Of a stretch of DNA of 64,000 nt, positions 45,049 to 55,165 are shown piece by piece. The DNA lies in NCBI RefSeq assembly GCF_001913155.1, contig NZ_CP018760.1:1736001-1800000 (forward strand), given 5' to 3'. Positions within the stretch are counted from its first letter, which is position 1. Each line of letters opens with the position of its first letter. The position numbers and the translations under genes were made by a program. Source of the stretch: Maribacter hydrothermalis. Its GTDB lineage: Bacteria; Bacteroidota; Bacteroidia; Flavobacteriales; Flavobacteriaceae. Under the pieces are notes generated by a model that saw only the letters and a list, made by a program, of their open reading frames with translations, was not told the DNA's origin and searched no databases.

Positions 45049-45657
45049 CTATTTGTTATTTGTATATAATTTTGAAACTTCATCCCAATTAATGATATTA
45101 AAAAATGCCTCAATATAATCAGGTCTTTTATTTTGGTAATTTAGGTAATACGCATGTTCCCACACATCTAAACCTAAAATTGGTTGTCCACCACAACCAA
45201 CTCCTGGCATTAATGTGTTGTCTTGATTTGGTGTAGAACACACCTCTACTTTACCTCCTTTGTGAACACATAACCATGCCCAACCAGAACCAAATCTAGT
45301 ACCTGCAGCTGAAGAAAATTCATCTTTAAATGCATCAAAAGAACCAAATGCAGTGTCAATAGCACTTGCTAATTCGCCACTTGGCTTACCACCACCATTT
45401 GGTGATAATATGGTCCAGAATAAAGAATGATTATAAAAACCACCACCGTTATTCCTAACAGCGCCATTATTCATGTCTAATCCTTTTAAAATATCTTCTA
45501 TCGATTTCCCATCTAAAGCGGTACCTTCTATAGCTGCATTTAACTTAGATGTATACCCGTTATGATGTTTAGTATGATGTATTTCCATTGTTCTTGCGTC
45601 AATATGAGGCTCAAGGGCGTCATAAGCGTAAGGCAATTTTGGTAGTTCAAAAGCCAT
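45049..45657 (-). CDS. sodA: Superoxide dismutase (Mn/Fe family)
   Basis: A 202-residue enzyme converting superoxide to oxygen and hydrogen peroxide. Metal ligands are visible: His27 in [12 protein letters not shown], His in NHSLFW, and Asp and His in [12 protein letters not shown]. The GGGFYNHS and GSGWAWL segments fit the Mn/Fe family; Mn versus Fe use cannot be decided with certainty. There is no signal peptide. It is transcribed toward the RNA array from a promoter with a TAACTTTG box at 45694-45701. Confidence 0.96.
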   Translation of the reverse strand: MAFELPKLPYAYDALEPHIDARTMEIHHTKHHNGYTSKLNAAIEGTALDGKSIEDILKGLDMNNGAVRNNGGGFYNHSLFWTILSPNGGGKPSGELASAIDTAFGSFDAFKDEFSSAAGTRFGSGWAWLCVHKGGKVEVCSTPNQDNTLMPGVGCGGQPILGLDVWEHAYYLNYQNKRPDYIEAFFNIINWDEVSKLYTNNK

Positions 45658-45693
45658 AATTTATGTGTTTTAAGATTTATATTAATTGTCTTC

Positions 45694-45701
45694 CAAAGTT
45701 A
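45694..45701 (-). promoter_or_regulatory. -7 element of the sodA promoter
   Basis: Minus-strand TAACTTTG is a full TAnnTTTG match, 37 nt before the sodA ATG. No TTG is seen at the 19-nt upstream spacing. Confidence 0.55.
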
Positions 45702-45775
45702 CGAATTTTAACATTTATATTCTTCTAATAATTTGTTAAGAACTGTACAGGAATCCTTAATTTGCAGTAAAAACC

Positions 45776-48700
45776 GTGTCTAGCAATTCTTTTACCATAT
45801 ATAATGCTTCTGCAGGGTCTGGCAAAACCTATGCCTTAGCTAAAGTATATTTGAAAATTATACTAGATTCACCTCAAAATTTTAGAAAAATTTTAGCAAT
45901 CACATTTACCAATAAAGCGGTAAATGAAATGAAACATAGAATTTTAGATAGCCTTTATGAATTTTCTAAAATTAACTCACCTAATGAAGCTACCCCTTTA
46001 TTTAAAGATATTATTAATGAAACCGGCTTCACTTTTGAAGAACTACCAGCGTTAAGTAAGCTTCGATTAAAGCAAATACTGCACAATTACGCCTTTTTCG
46101 ATATTTCTACCATAGACAAGTTTACACATAGACTTATTAGAACCTTTGCAAAGGATTTAAAAATTCCTCAGAATTTTGAAGTTGTCTTAGATGTAGATTT
46201 ACTATTACAGGAAGCGGTTGAGCGAGTTATTGGCAAGGCCGGTGAAGACCCAGAATTTACCAAAGTACTTTTAGATTTTGCCCTAGAAAAAATAGAAGAT
46301 GACCGTAGTTGGGATATTGGATATGACCTACTAAAAATAGGCAAGCTTATTTTCGATGAAAACAACGCAGAACACCTTAAGCATCTAAAAAATATTGAGT
46401 TAGGGGACTTTCTAAAACTTCAAATTCACCTTAAAACAAAAACAAAATCTTTAGAGGTAGAAATTAGTACATTAGCTACCACATCCCTTAATGAAATCAC
46501 AAACTTTGGCATCGAATTCAAAGATTTTCCTAGAGAAACATTACCAAATCATTTTAAAAAAATAGTAGAGGGAAATTTTAACCCTACAACACTCTATAAT
46601 AACAAACTAGAAGAAAACCTTATTGATGGTAAAATATTAAAAGCAACTATTAAAAATCCTCCCTCGGAACTTTCCCCTAAACTGCTTTATTACTATCAGG
46701 CTATCAAAAAGCTGATTTATAAAAGAAGTCTCTTTTCAAACATCAATAGAAACATTGTTCCTTTTGCACTATTAAACGCTATTCAAAAAGAACTTAAAAT
46801 TATTCAGGAAGAAAAAGACCAACTATCAATTTCAGAATTCAACACCCTAATTGCAAATGAAGTAAAAGACCAACCTGCTCCGTTCATTTATGAACGTCTT
46901 GGCGAGAAATACAGACATTATTTTATTGATGAATTTCAAGACACCTCCCAAATGCAATGGGAAAATTTAATCCCATTAATTGGTAATGCCATGGAGGGAG
47001 AAGATGAACTAGGAAATTCAGGTTCTTTATTCTTAGTAGGTGACCCAAAACAAGCAATATATAGATGGCGTGGTGGTAAAGCAGAACAATTTCTTGAGTT
47101 AGCCACACATCAAAAACATCCATTTACCGTAGCGTCCGACTTGGTATCCTTGCCTAAAAACTATAGAAGTTATTCCGAAATCATAAATTTCAACAATTCC
47201 TTTTTTCAAAGTATAAGTCCGTTTTTAGAAAATACCATGTACCAAGACTTTTTTAAACTTGGTAATATGCAAGATACTAATCAAAAAGAAGGTGGTTTTG
47301 TACAACTAAGTTTATTGCCAGAAGAAAGTGACGAAGAATATGCCCTGTCAACCCTTTCTGCTATTAATAAAAGTTTGGCAATTGGTTATGCCTATAATGA
47401 TATATGCATTATTATTAGAAAAAAGAAACACGGACTGTTCCTAGCTGATTTTTTAATGCAGAATAATATTCCGGTAATTTCTTCAGATTCGTTACTTCTA
47501 AGTGAAAGTGACAAAGTTTTATTTCTTGTGCAGCTTTTACGTTACATAGTACAACCAAAAGAACTAGAAATACAATATGAAATTTTAAAGTTTTTATCTG
47601 CAAAAAAGAATGATAAGCATACCTACATTTATGAAAACTTAAATAATCTCGATACTCATTTACTAAAGGCATATGGCTTTGAGACAAGTAAATTAAGACA
47701 ATATACAGTTTTCGACGGCCTTGCCTATGCAATTAAAATATTTGACCTGATACCTGAATCAAATGCGCATATCACTGCATTTATGGATTTGGTATTCGAC
47801 GTAGAACAAAAATTTGGCTCAGATATACAGTCATTTTTAGACTATTGGAATAAAAAAGGAAGCTCAATAAGCATAAGTACTCCTGAAAATTTAAATGCCG
47901 TACAGATTATGACCATTCATAAATCGAAAGGATTAGAGTTTCCTGTAGTTGTTTTTCCTTATGCCAATTCAAATATATATGAGGAGATTGATCCCAAATT
48001 ATGGCTTCCGGTAGCTAAAGAAGATTTTCTTGGTTTTTCAGAAATACTCATAAATAAAAAGCAAGAAGTACAAGAATACGGCGAAATTGCATCATATTTA
48101 TATACTCTGGACCATCAAAAATTACAGTTAGATGCATTTAACCTTTTATATGTGGTGCTTACGAGAGCAGTTAACACGCTGTTTATTATCAGTACTCATG
48201 CATTAGATAGCAAGGGGAATCACAATTCTAATTATTATTCTGGACTTTTTATCCATTTCTTGAAAAATAAAGGGATATATCTACAAGATAAATTAGACTA
48301 TGAATTTGGAGAATTAAAAGCCACTAATCCTAAAAGTTCAAAAATTAACGACCAAATTAGTATACCGTATATATACACAAGTAAAAATAGACCCGATTTT
48401 AAAATTTTAGCTTTGGCAGGTACACTTTGGGATGAGGGTTTAGATGTTGCTATTAACCAAGGAAATGTAATTCACTACATTCTAAGCGCTATCCATACAA
48501 CTACAGACCTTAATAGAGCAATGCAAATAGCTTTACAAAAAGGACTTATAAAGGAACAGGAGATAAAATTTTTAAAAGAAATTATTAAAAAAGTTATTTT
48601 TCATAAAGATTTAAAGCATTTTTACGAAAATGGAGTAGAAATCCTTAACGAGAGAGACCTTTTAATTGCAGACGGAAGTATAGAAAGACCTGATAGGGTA

Positions 48701-48871
48701 GTACTTAAGGATGGTCATGCAACCATAATAGATTATAAGACAGGTGATCGTAATCCTAAATATCACCACCAAATAAATGCTTATGCAAATAGTTTCAAAA
48801 GCATGGGTTATATAATAGATCATAAAATCATTGTTTATATTAACCAGGAAGTAGAATTAGAATATATATAA
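45776..48871 (+). CDS. UvrD/RecB-type helicase with C-terminal nuclease (AddA-like)
   Basis: A 1031-residue protein starting at GTG 45776. N-terminal Walker A is NASAGSGKTYALA; Walker B is YFIDEFQDTSQMQW; the GDPKQAIYRWRGG and VQIMTIHKSKGLEFPVV blocks are helicase superfamily 1 motifs. The C-terminus carries a PD-(D/E)XK nuclease motif ending IIDYKTGDRN. This is the AddA-type half of a double-strand break resection enzyme. An AddB-like gene lies at 51596, separated by kbl and an OmpA gene. It acts with RecA in homologous recombination; role inferred from family. Confidence 0.9.
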   Translation: MSSNSFTIYNASAGSGKTYALAKVYLKIILDSPQNFRKILAITFTNKAVNEMKHRILDSLYEFSKINSPNEATPLFKDIINETGFTFEELPALSKLRLKQILHNYAFFDISTIDKFTHRLIRTFAKDLKIPQNFEVVLDVDLLLQEAVERVIGKAGEDPEFTKVLLDFALEKIEDDRSWDIGYDLLKIGKLIFDENNAEHLKHLKNIELGDFLKLQIHLKTKTKSLEVEISTLATTSLNEITNFGIEFKDFPRETLPNHFKKIVEGNFNPTTLYNNKLEENLIDGKILKATIKNPPSELSPKLLYYYQAIKKLIYKRSLFSNINRNIVPFALLNAIQKELKIIQEEKDQLSISEFNTLIANEVKDQPAPFIYERLGEKYRHYFIDEFQDTSQMQWENLIPLIGNAMEGEDELGNSGSLFLVGDPKQAIYRWRGGKAEQFLELATHQKHPFTVASDLVSLPKNYRSYSEIINFNNSFFQSISPFLENTMYQDFFKLGNMQDTNQKEGGFVQLSLLPEESDEEYALSTLSAINKSLAIGYAYNDICIIIRKKKHGLFLADFLMQNNIPVISSDSLLLSESDKVLFLVQLLRYIVQPKELEIQYEILKFLSAKKNDKHTYIYENLNNLDTHLLKAYGFETSKLRQYTVFDGLAYAIKIFDLIPESNAHITAFMDLVFDVEQKFGSDIQSFLDYWNKKGSSISISTPENLNAVQIMTIHKSKGLEFPVVVFPYANSNIYEEIDPKLWLPVAKEDFLGFSEILINKKQEVQEYGEIASYLYTLDHQKLQLDAFNLLYVVLTRAVNTLFIISTHALDSKGNHNSNYYSGLFIHFLKNKGIYLQDKLDYEFGELKATNPKSSKINDQISIPYIYTSKNRPDFKILALAGTLWDEGLDVAINQGNVIHYILSAIHTTTDLNRAMQIALQKGLIKEQEIKFLKEIIKKVIFHKDLKHFYENGVEILNERDLLIADGSIERPDRVVLKDGHATIIDYKTGDRNPKYHHQINAYANSFKSMGYIIDHKIIVYINQEVELEYI

Positions 48872-48874
48872 AAT

Positions 48875-50068
48875 ATGTACGGAAAAATTAAGGAACACTT
48901 ACAACAAGAAATAGAGTCCATTAAAAATGATGGACTTTTCAAGGAAGAAAGAATTATTGTATCTCCGCAAGATGCTGTAATAAAAATAAATACCGGTAAA
49001 GAGGTTATTAATTTTTGTGCTAATAATTATTTAGGCCTTTCCTCTCATCCAGATGTTATACAGGCAGCTAAAGATGCTATGGACACTCATGGCTTTGGCA
49101 TGTCATCAGTAAGATTTATATGTGGCACGCAGGATATTCACAAAGAATTAGAGAAAAAAATAGCACATTTCTACGATACCGAAGACACCATATTATATGC
49201 TGCTGCATTCGACGCCAATGGCGGAGTATTTGAGCCCTTATTATCGGCGGAGGATGCTATAATTTCAGACTCATTAAATCATGCCTCTATTATTGATGGT
49301 GTTCGTTTATGTAAGGCCATGAGATACCGATACGCCAATAGCGATATGCTGGATCTTGAAGAACAGCTTAAAAAAGCAAACGAGGACGGTGCACGATTTA
49401 AGATTATAGTTACGGATGGCGTATTCTCCATGGATGGTATTGTTGCGCCTTTAGATAAAATATGTGATTTAGCTGATAAATATGATGCACTTGTAATGAT
49501 TGACGAATGCCACGCTGCAGGATTTATAGGTGAAAAAGGAAAAGGCACTTTAGAAGAAAAAGGTGTAATGGGCAGAATAGACATTATAACAGGTACTTTA
49601 GGCAAAGCGTTAGGTGGCGCAATGGGTGGCTACACTACGGGTAAAAAAGAAATCATAACTTTATTAAGACAACGTTCAAGACCTTACTTATTTTCTAACT
49701 CACTAGCACCAGCTATAGTTGGCGCCTCCATTAAGGTATTTGATATGTTAGAAAATGACACTTCTCTACGTGATAAACTTCAAGAAAACACCACTTACTT
49801 TAAAAAAGGAATCATTGCGGCAGGTTTTGATATTGTTGATGGTGATTCTGCCATTGTACCGGTAATGTTATATGATGCAAAATTATCACAAGAAATGGCA
49901 AATAAGTTATTGGAAAAAGGTATCTATGTAATTGGCTTCTTTTACCCAGTAGTACCTAAAAATAAAGCACGTATAAGAGTACAGCTATCAGCAGCACACA
50001 CAAAAGAACATTTAGATGCTGCAATTAAGGCATTTACAGAAGTAGGAAAAGAACTGAAAATCGTTTAA
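48875..50068 (+). CDS. kbl: Glycine C-acetyltransferase (2-amino-3-ketobutyrate CoA ligase)
   Basis: A 397-residue PLP-dependent enzyme of the alpha-oxoamine synthase family. Seen: [13 protein letters not shown] near the N-terminus, [32 protein letters not shown], and the PLP Lys in [14 protein letters not shown]. Length and sequence match E. coli Kbl, which with threonine dehydrogenase degrades threonine to glycine and acetyl-CoA. No tdh gene is in the window. It starts 3 nt after the helicase gene. Confidence 0.93.
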   Translation: MYGKIKEHLQQEIESIKNDGLFKEERIIVSPQDAVIKINTGKEVINFCANNYLGLSSHPDVIQAAKDAMDTHGFGMSSVRFICGTQDIHKELEKKIAHFYDTEDTILYAAAFDANGGVFEPLLSAEDAIISDSLNHASIIDGVRLCKAMRYRYANSDMLDLEEQLKKANEDGARFKIIVTDGVFSMDGIVAPLDKICDLADKYDALVMIDECHAAGFIGEKGKGTLEEKGVMGRIDIITGTLGKALGGAMGGYTTGKKEIITLLRQRSRPYLFSNSLAPAIVGASIKVFDMLENDTSLRDKLQENTTYFKKGIIAAGFDIVDGDSAIVPVMLYDAKLSQEMANKLLEKGIYVIGFFYPVVPKNKARIRVQLSAAHTKEHLDAAIKAFTEVGKELKIV

Positions 50069-50116
50069 AAGCTATTTTATTCTACTAAATGCGTTAAAAA
50101 AAATAGGAAATTGATT

Positions 50117-50146
50117 TTGTTAATAATATTTAACAAGTTACATTTG
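50117..50146 (+). promoter_or_regulatory. Consensus promoter of the OmpA/TSP3 gene
   Basis: TTG (50117-50119), 19 nt, TACATTTG (50139-50146): a full TTG-N19-TAnnTTTG match. The start of transcription should be near 50152, about 29 nt before the ATG at 50181. Confidence 0.85.
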
Positions 50147-50180
50147 CAGCTAATAAACACTTAAACTTAAAAATTTGAAC

Positions 50181-51524
50181 ATGAAACATCTTAGCAAATT
50201 ATTGGTTGTTGCCCTACTTGTAGTAGGAATTAACAGCATACAAGCGCAAGACGAGAATAACCCTTGGCAAGTACAATTTGGGGTTAATGCCATTGACGTA
50301 TATCCTACTTCGGATGTAAGTTCTTTTGGTAATGAATTCTTCAATGTGAACGATCACTGGAATATTTTACCTTCTGTCTCTTATGTAGGAGTATCTAAAT
50401 CAATCGGGGACGGCTTCTCTATTGGAGCAAGAGGATCTCTAAACAAGATTAGCAAATTAGGTGACGTTAGCGTTGATGATCTTTCTCACTATGCTGTAGA
50501 TGGGACTATAAAATATGATTTAATCAAAAAAACTACTGTAATCGATCCTTTCATTGAAATAGGTGGTGGTTATACTTGGATTGATGAGATCGGAGCTGGA
50601 ACTGTAAACGGAGGTGTTGGTCTTAACATCTGGTTCTCTGAAAACTTAGGTCTTACTTTACAATCTTCATACAAGCATGCTTTCGAAGATTACTTAGCAC
50701 CACATTTCCAACATTTAGCTGGTATTTCAGTTAAATTTGGTGGTACTGATACTGACGGTGATGGTATCTACGATAAAGATGATGCTTGTCCAGAAGTTGC
50801 TGGTCTTGAAGCATTCAATGGTTGTCCAGATGCTGATGGCGATGGAATCGAAGATAGCAAAGATGCTTGTCCTAACGAAGCTGGTTCTAAAGAAATGAAC
50901 GGTTGTCCTGATGCTGATGGCGATGGTGTTGCCGATAAAGATGATGCTTGTCCTAACGAAGCTGGTCTTCCTGCTTTAGCTGGTTGTCCTGATGCTGATG
51001 GTGACGGTGTTGCTGATAAAGATGACGCTTGTCCTTCTGAAGCTGGTCCTGCTGATAACAAAGGTTGTCCATGGCCTGATACTGACGGTGACGGTGTATT
51101 AGATAAAGATGATCAATGCCCAGAAGTTGCTGGTACAGTAGCTAACGCTGGTTGTCCTGAAGTAACTGAAGAAGTTCAGAAGCAATTAAATGATTATGCT
51201 AGAACTATCTTATTTGATACTGGTAAATCTTCTATCAAAGCTGAATCTACTTCTGTAATGGTTGACATTATCACAATCCTTAAAGAATACCCTAACGCTA
51301 AGTTTACTGTTGAAGGTCATACTGATAGCGTAGGTAGCGAAAAATTAAACCAAAGCCTTTCTGAGTCAAGAGCTCTTTCTGTAAAAGAATTCTTAGTAGA
51401 TAAAGGAATCGAAGAGTTTAGATTATCTGCTGTAGGTTATGGTGAGTCTAAGCCAATAGCTACAAACAATACAAGAGCTGGTAGAACTCAAAACAGAAGG
51501 GTAGAAATCAACTTAGTAAAATAA
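50181..51524 (+). CDS. OmpA-family outer membrane protein with thrombospondin type 3 repeats
   Basis: A 447-residue protein started at ATG 50181 (a TTG two codons earlier is possible). Signal peptide ending IQAQ; an eight-stranded beta-barrel to about residue 190; then five to six thrombospondin type 3 (calcium-binding) repeats with [15 protein letters not shown] units (about 193-330); then an OmpA C-terminal peptidoglycan-binding domain with [15 protein letters not shown] and a final RRVEINLV. It is probably abundant, given the consensus promoter and strong terminator. The repeats are also near-identical in DNA, so repeat number may vary between strains. Confidence 0.93.
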   Translation: MKHLSKLLVVALLVVGINSIQAQDENNPWQVQFGVNAIDVYPTSDVSSFGNEFFNVNDHWNILPSVSYVGVSKSIGDGFSIGARGSLNKISKLGDVSVDDLSHYAVDGTIKYDLIKKTTVIDPFIEIGGGYTWIDEIGAGTVNGGVGLNIWFSENLGLTLQSSYKHAFEDYLAPHFQHLAGISVKFGGTDTDGDGIYDKDDACPEVAGLEAFNGCPDADGDGIEDSKDACPNEAGSKEMNGCPDADGDGVADKDDACPNEAGLPALAGCPDADGDGVADKDDACPSEAGPADNKGCPWPDTDGDGVLDKDDQCPEVAGTVANAGCPEVTEEVQKQLNDYARTILFDTGKSSIKAESTSVMVDIITILKEYPNAKFTVEGHTDSVGSEKLNQSLSESRALSVKEFLVDKGIEEFRLSAVGYGESKPIATNNTRAGRTQNRRVEINLVK

Positions 51525-51554
51525 GTTAAAACAAACCTAAGTGTTTTAATAAAT

Positions 51555-51586
51555 AAAAGCTCCGCAATATTGCGGAGCTTTTTTAT
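51555..51586 (+). terminator. Intrinsic terminator of the OmpA/TSP3 gene
   Basis: AAAAGCTCCGCAA (51555-51567) pairs with TTGCGGAGCTTTT (51570-51582), followed by more T. It ends 10 nt before the next ATG. Confidence 0.88.
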
Positions 51587-51595
51587 TTTTACACT

Positions 51596-54337
51596 ATGCA
51601 GAGTTTTATACAAGATGTAGTACAGGACGTTTTAAAGAATACCCCAGACACTGGCAATGTAATTTTTATTTTGCCCAGTAAACGTGCCGGCGTATTTCTT
51701 AAAAAAATATTATCACAATCACTTACAAAGACCGTAATAGCCCCTGAAATCTATAGTATTGAAGATTTTATAGAAAAGGTTTCTGGCCTTGTTACCGCAA
51801 ATACCACTACACAATTATTTACCTTATATAACGCCTATTTAAAAGTTGGTATATATGAAAAAGAATCTTTCGACTCTTTTTTAAAATGGGGACAAATATT
51901 ATTACAAGATTTTAATGAAGTAGACCGATACTTAGTAGATGCCGCAACCCTATACCAAAATGTAGCTGCAATACAAGAAGTTAACCACTGGTCATTGAAT
52001 GCTGAAAAGTCCGAAATGATTGAAAATTATCTTCATTTTTGGAGACATCTTGAAAAAATCTATAATCAATTCAACGCTCTTTTACTTGAACAAGAGCTAG
52101 GGCACCAAGGTTTAATTTACAAAACATCTGTTCTTGAATTGCCCAACTATCTAAAAACGAACAATAAAAAGCATGTTTTTCTAGGGTTTAATGCTCTTAA
52201 TACAGCTGAGAGTATCCTAATACAAACTATTCTTGAAAAAACTGATGCTGCCATCTATTGGGATATAGATCCTTATTTTATAAAAGATAACATACATGAT
52301 GCAGGGTATTTTATTAGAAATTATAAAAGCACCTGGAATGTTCTCAAAGAAAAAACACTAAAAGGACTTACTACTTATTACAACACTAAAAAACATATTG
52401 AAATTGTAGGAGTACCCAAAAACATAGCTCAAGTAAACTTTGTAGGTAACCTACTTTATAAGATTCAAAAAGAAACGCCAGAGATATTAAGTAATGCCGC
52501 CATTGTTTTAGGAAATGAAGAAATATTAAATCCGTTATTAAATTCCATACCCGAAAATATACCCGCAACAAATATTACTATGGGACAAAAACTAGAATCT
52601 ACCACGTTAGCTAGTTTTTTTACAAACCTTATAGAATTTCATGAACAGAAAATAGAAAAAGGATGGTTCTACAAGCATTTATTGAACTTATTGACTCATT
52701 CTTATACCGTATTATTATTTGATGCCAATGAAGTTTCTACCGAATCCTTGATAACTAAAATAAAAACAAATAATTGGACTTATATCACCAGTAATAAAAT
52801 CACAGAATTAATACCTCATAATAGTACCATCTATTTATTATTCAATGACCTAAAGAATAATCCTAACGCTTTAATTGAAAATTTTTTAGCACTTATCCAT
52901 GCCATTAGAACTATTGAATCTGTTAAGACTAATTCATTGTTATTAGAGCAGCTATATAAATTTTACACCCTCTTTAATCAACTTAAAGAACTTTGTAATA
53001 CGTACAATTACGTTAACAACTTAAAGAGTTTAAAACATCTTTTTAAACAGTTACTTAGTTCGGAAACCTTAGATTTTCAAGGAAACCCCATAGAAGGTAT
53101 TCAGATCATGGGAATGTTAGAAAGTAGATTGCTAGATTTTGAGACCATTATAATAACTTCAGTAAATGAAGGTGTACTACCCTCAGGAAAATCTAACAAT
53201 TCTTTTATTCCATTTGACCTAAAATTTAAAAACGGATTACCTACATATAAAGAAAAGGATGCCGTCTACACCTATCACTTTTACAGATTACTACAGCGTG
53301 CAAAAAACGTTTACATTTTATATAACACAGAACCAGATGCCCTTGAAGGCGGAGAACGTAGTAGATTAATTACACAACTGCTTACTGACGAGAACAGAAC
53401 AGACATTATTGAATATATAGCGACACCTACTATTCAATCTATTACTAAAACGTTAGAAAAAGTTGAAAAAACTAAAAACTTAATCGCTCTAATAAAAGAA
53501 AAGGCAGGCAAAGGCTTTTCACCAAGTTCATTAAGTAATTATATAAGAAACCCTATTGATTTCTATAAACAGAATTTACTGAATATTAATGAAGTAGTAC
53601 AGGTTGAAGAAACTTTGGCAGCAAATACCTTTGGCACCATTGTTCATGACAGTCTTGAGGAACTTTACACCCCTTTGTTAAATATAAACCTTACTGTAGA
53701 TTTATTAAACGGTATACGAAAGAACGTTACTTCTATAGTTAGCAAGAATTTTGAAAAGACCTTTAAAGAAGGAAATATCAGTTCGGGTAAAAACTACATT
53801 TCATTTCATGTTATTCTAAAATACATTCAGACTTTCATTGATGCTGAAATAACAGCATTAAAAAAGCATAGCATTAAAATTTTAGCACTAGAACAATCCT
53901 TATCAGTACCTCTAGAAATTGCCGGATTAGATTTCCCCATTATCTTAAAAGGAAAATTAGACAGAGTAGATGAATTTGATGGTATAACCCGTATCATCGA
54001 TTACAAAACAGGGAAAGTAGAACGCAGGAATGTGGAAATTATGGATTGGGAAATTCTTTCAGAAGAATATCAATATAGCAAAGCGTTTCAATTACTATGT
54101 TACGGACTAATGTTTTTTAAAACCCACCCTACAGAAAACCTTTCTATTCAAGCCGGAATTATTTCATTAAAGAATTTTGCCGAAGGCACGTTGCTATTCG
54201 CACAAAAAGAATCTGCCCGAGGAGCCAAAGATCATATCATAAATAATGAAGTGATTGTTGATTTCGAGCAGATACTTGGTCAGTTAATCACAGAAATTTG
54301 TAATCCTGAAATTCCGTTTACAGAAAAAGAAGTGTAA
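51596..54337 (+). CDS. PD-(D/E)XK nuclease family protein (AddB-like)
   Basis: A 913-residue protein with a degenerate superfamily 1 helicase-like fold and a C-terminal nuclease. The N-terminal FILPSKRAGVFLKKIL replaces a true Walker A, as in AddB subunits. IQIMGMLESRLLDFETIIITSVNEGVLP is the motif expected in this family. The nuclease domain (about 640-890) includes FGTIVHDSLEELY and the catalytic RIIDYKTGKVE. It is probably the partner of the AddA-like protein encoded at 45776. The four iron-sulfur Cys of Bacillus AddB are not evident. Confidence 0.82.
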   Translation: MQSFIQDVVQDVLKNTPDTGNVIFILPSKRAGVFLKKILSQSLTKTVIAPEIYSIEDFIEKVSGLVTANTTTQLFTLYNAYLKVGIYEKESFDSFLKWGQILLQDFNEVDRYLVDAATLYQNVAAIQEVNHWSLNAEKSEMIENYLHFWRHLEKIYNQFNALLLEQELGHQGLIYKTSVLELPNYLKTNNKKHVFLGFNALNTAESILIQTILEKTDAAIYWDIDPYFIKDNIHDAGYFIRNYKSTWNVLKEKTLKGLTTYYNTKKHIEIVGVPKNIAQVNFVGNLLYKIQKETPEILSNAAIVLGNEEILNPLLNSIPENIPATNITMGQKLESTTLASFFTNLIEFHEQKIEKGWFYKHLLNLLTHSYTVLLFDANEVSTESLITKIKTNNWTYITSNKITELIPHNSTIYLLFNDLKNNPNALIENFLALIHAIRTIESVKTNSLLLEQLYKFYTLFNQLKELCNTYNYVNNLKSLKHLFKQLLSSETLDFQGNPIEGIQIMGMLESRLLDFETIIITSVNEGVLPSGKSNNSFIPFDLKFKNGLPTYKEKDAVYTYHFYRLLQRAKNVYILYNTEPDALEGGERSRLITQLLTDENRTDIIEYIATPTIQSITKTLEKVEKTKNLIALIKEKAGKGFSPSSLSNYIRNPIDFYKQNLLNINEVVQVEETLAANTFGTIVHDSLEELYTPLLNINLTVDLLNGIRKNVTSIVSKNFEKTFKEGNISSGKNYISFHVILKYIQTFIDAEITALKKHSIKILALEQSLSVPLEIAGLDFPIILKGKLDRVDEFDGITRIIDYKTGKVERRNVEIMDWEILSEEYQYSKAFQLLCYGLMFFKTHPTENLSIQAGIISLKNFAEGTLLFAQKESARGAKDHIINNEVIVDFEQILGQLITEICNPEIPFTEKEV

Positions 54338-54339
54338 CC

Positions 54340-55053
54340 TTATTTTTTATCAGGTCTTGTTGGCCTTATCTCTATTTTACTAGGCAAGGTTCTTTCATTC
54401 ATTTTTAATAGATCTACTACCAGTTGACCTATATCTTCTGGTTGTATTTTCCATGCGTCTTTTTCACTTGGTTCATTATCGTTAAAATGAGTTGCGACCG
54501 AGCCTGGCATAATCGTAGACACTTTAATATCGTACTGGCGTAAATCTAACATAGCAGCTTGTGTAAAACCTACTACACCAAATTTAGAAGCATTGTATCC
54601 CGCACCGTTTGCAAAAAAATTTGTTCCCGCTAAACTAGCTAATGTTATGTAGTATCCTTTCGATTTTTTTAATCCTTCAACCGATGCTTTTAACGTATGA
54701 AAAACCCCGTTTAAGTTTACATCTATCATTTGATGCCACTCTTCGGCTGTCATCTCATCTATGGGTGCAAAATTACCGACACCAGCATTTGCCAGGACCA
54801 CATCTATATGTTCCCATTTCTCTATTATTTTTGTAACAGCTTTATTCTCATCTTTCAATTTAGACACATCTGAAACAATACCTAAAACAGCATCGCTATT
54901 AAATTCCTTAAGTGCCTGGTCTACACTGCTCTGAGAACGACCACTAATGGCAACTTTCATCCCTTCATTTACTAATGCTTTTGCTACACCAAAACCAATA
55001 CCTTTGGTACCTCCTGTAATATAAGCCACTTTATTTTTTAAATCTTTCATCAT
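54340..55053 (-). CDS. SDR family NAD(P)-dependent oxidoreductase
   Basis: A 237-residue short-chain dehydrogenase/reductase: TGGTKGIG at the N-terminus, SGRSQS (suggests NADPH), LANAGVGNFAP, catalytic Ser in TLASLAG, and YNASKFG for the Tyr/Lys pair. Substrate unknown. Convergent with the AddB-like gene: the stop codons are 2 nt apart. A second ATG directly follows the first (55050), so the start may be one codon later. Confidence 0.88.
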   Translation of the reverse strand: MMKDLKNKVAYITGGTKGIGFGVAKALVNEGMKVAISGRSQSSVDQALKEFNSDAVLGIVSDVSKLKDENKAVTKIIEKWEHIDVVLANAGVGNFAPIDEMTAEEWHQMIDVNLNGVFHTLKASVEGLKKSKGYYITLASLAGTNFFANGAGYNASKFGVVGFTQAAMLDLRQYDIKVSTIMPGSVATHFNDNEPSEKDAWKIQPEDIGQLVVDLLKMNERTLPSKIEIRPTRPDKK

Positions 55054-55165
55054 TCAATTTTAAAATTAGTACAAGTTACCAATTCTCTTATTTTTTAGTT
55101 GTTGTTTTAGATTAAGAATTAATGCTATTCATTTATTATATTTAACCATCACTTAATTCTCACTA

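Noticed and set aside
50768..51061. Antisense frame and DNA repeats inside the OmpA gene, at first sight a repeat array.
   Set aside because: The repeats are the coding units of the thrombospondin type 3 calcium-binding repeats; the antisense frame is their shadow.
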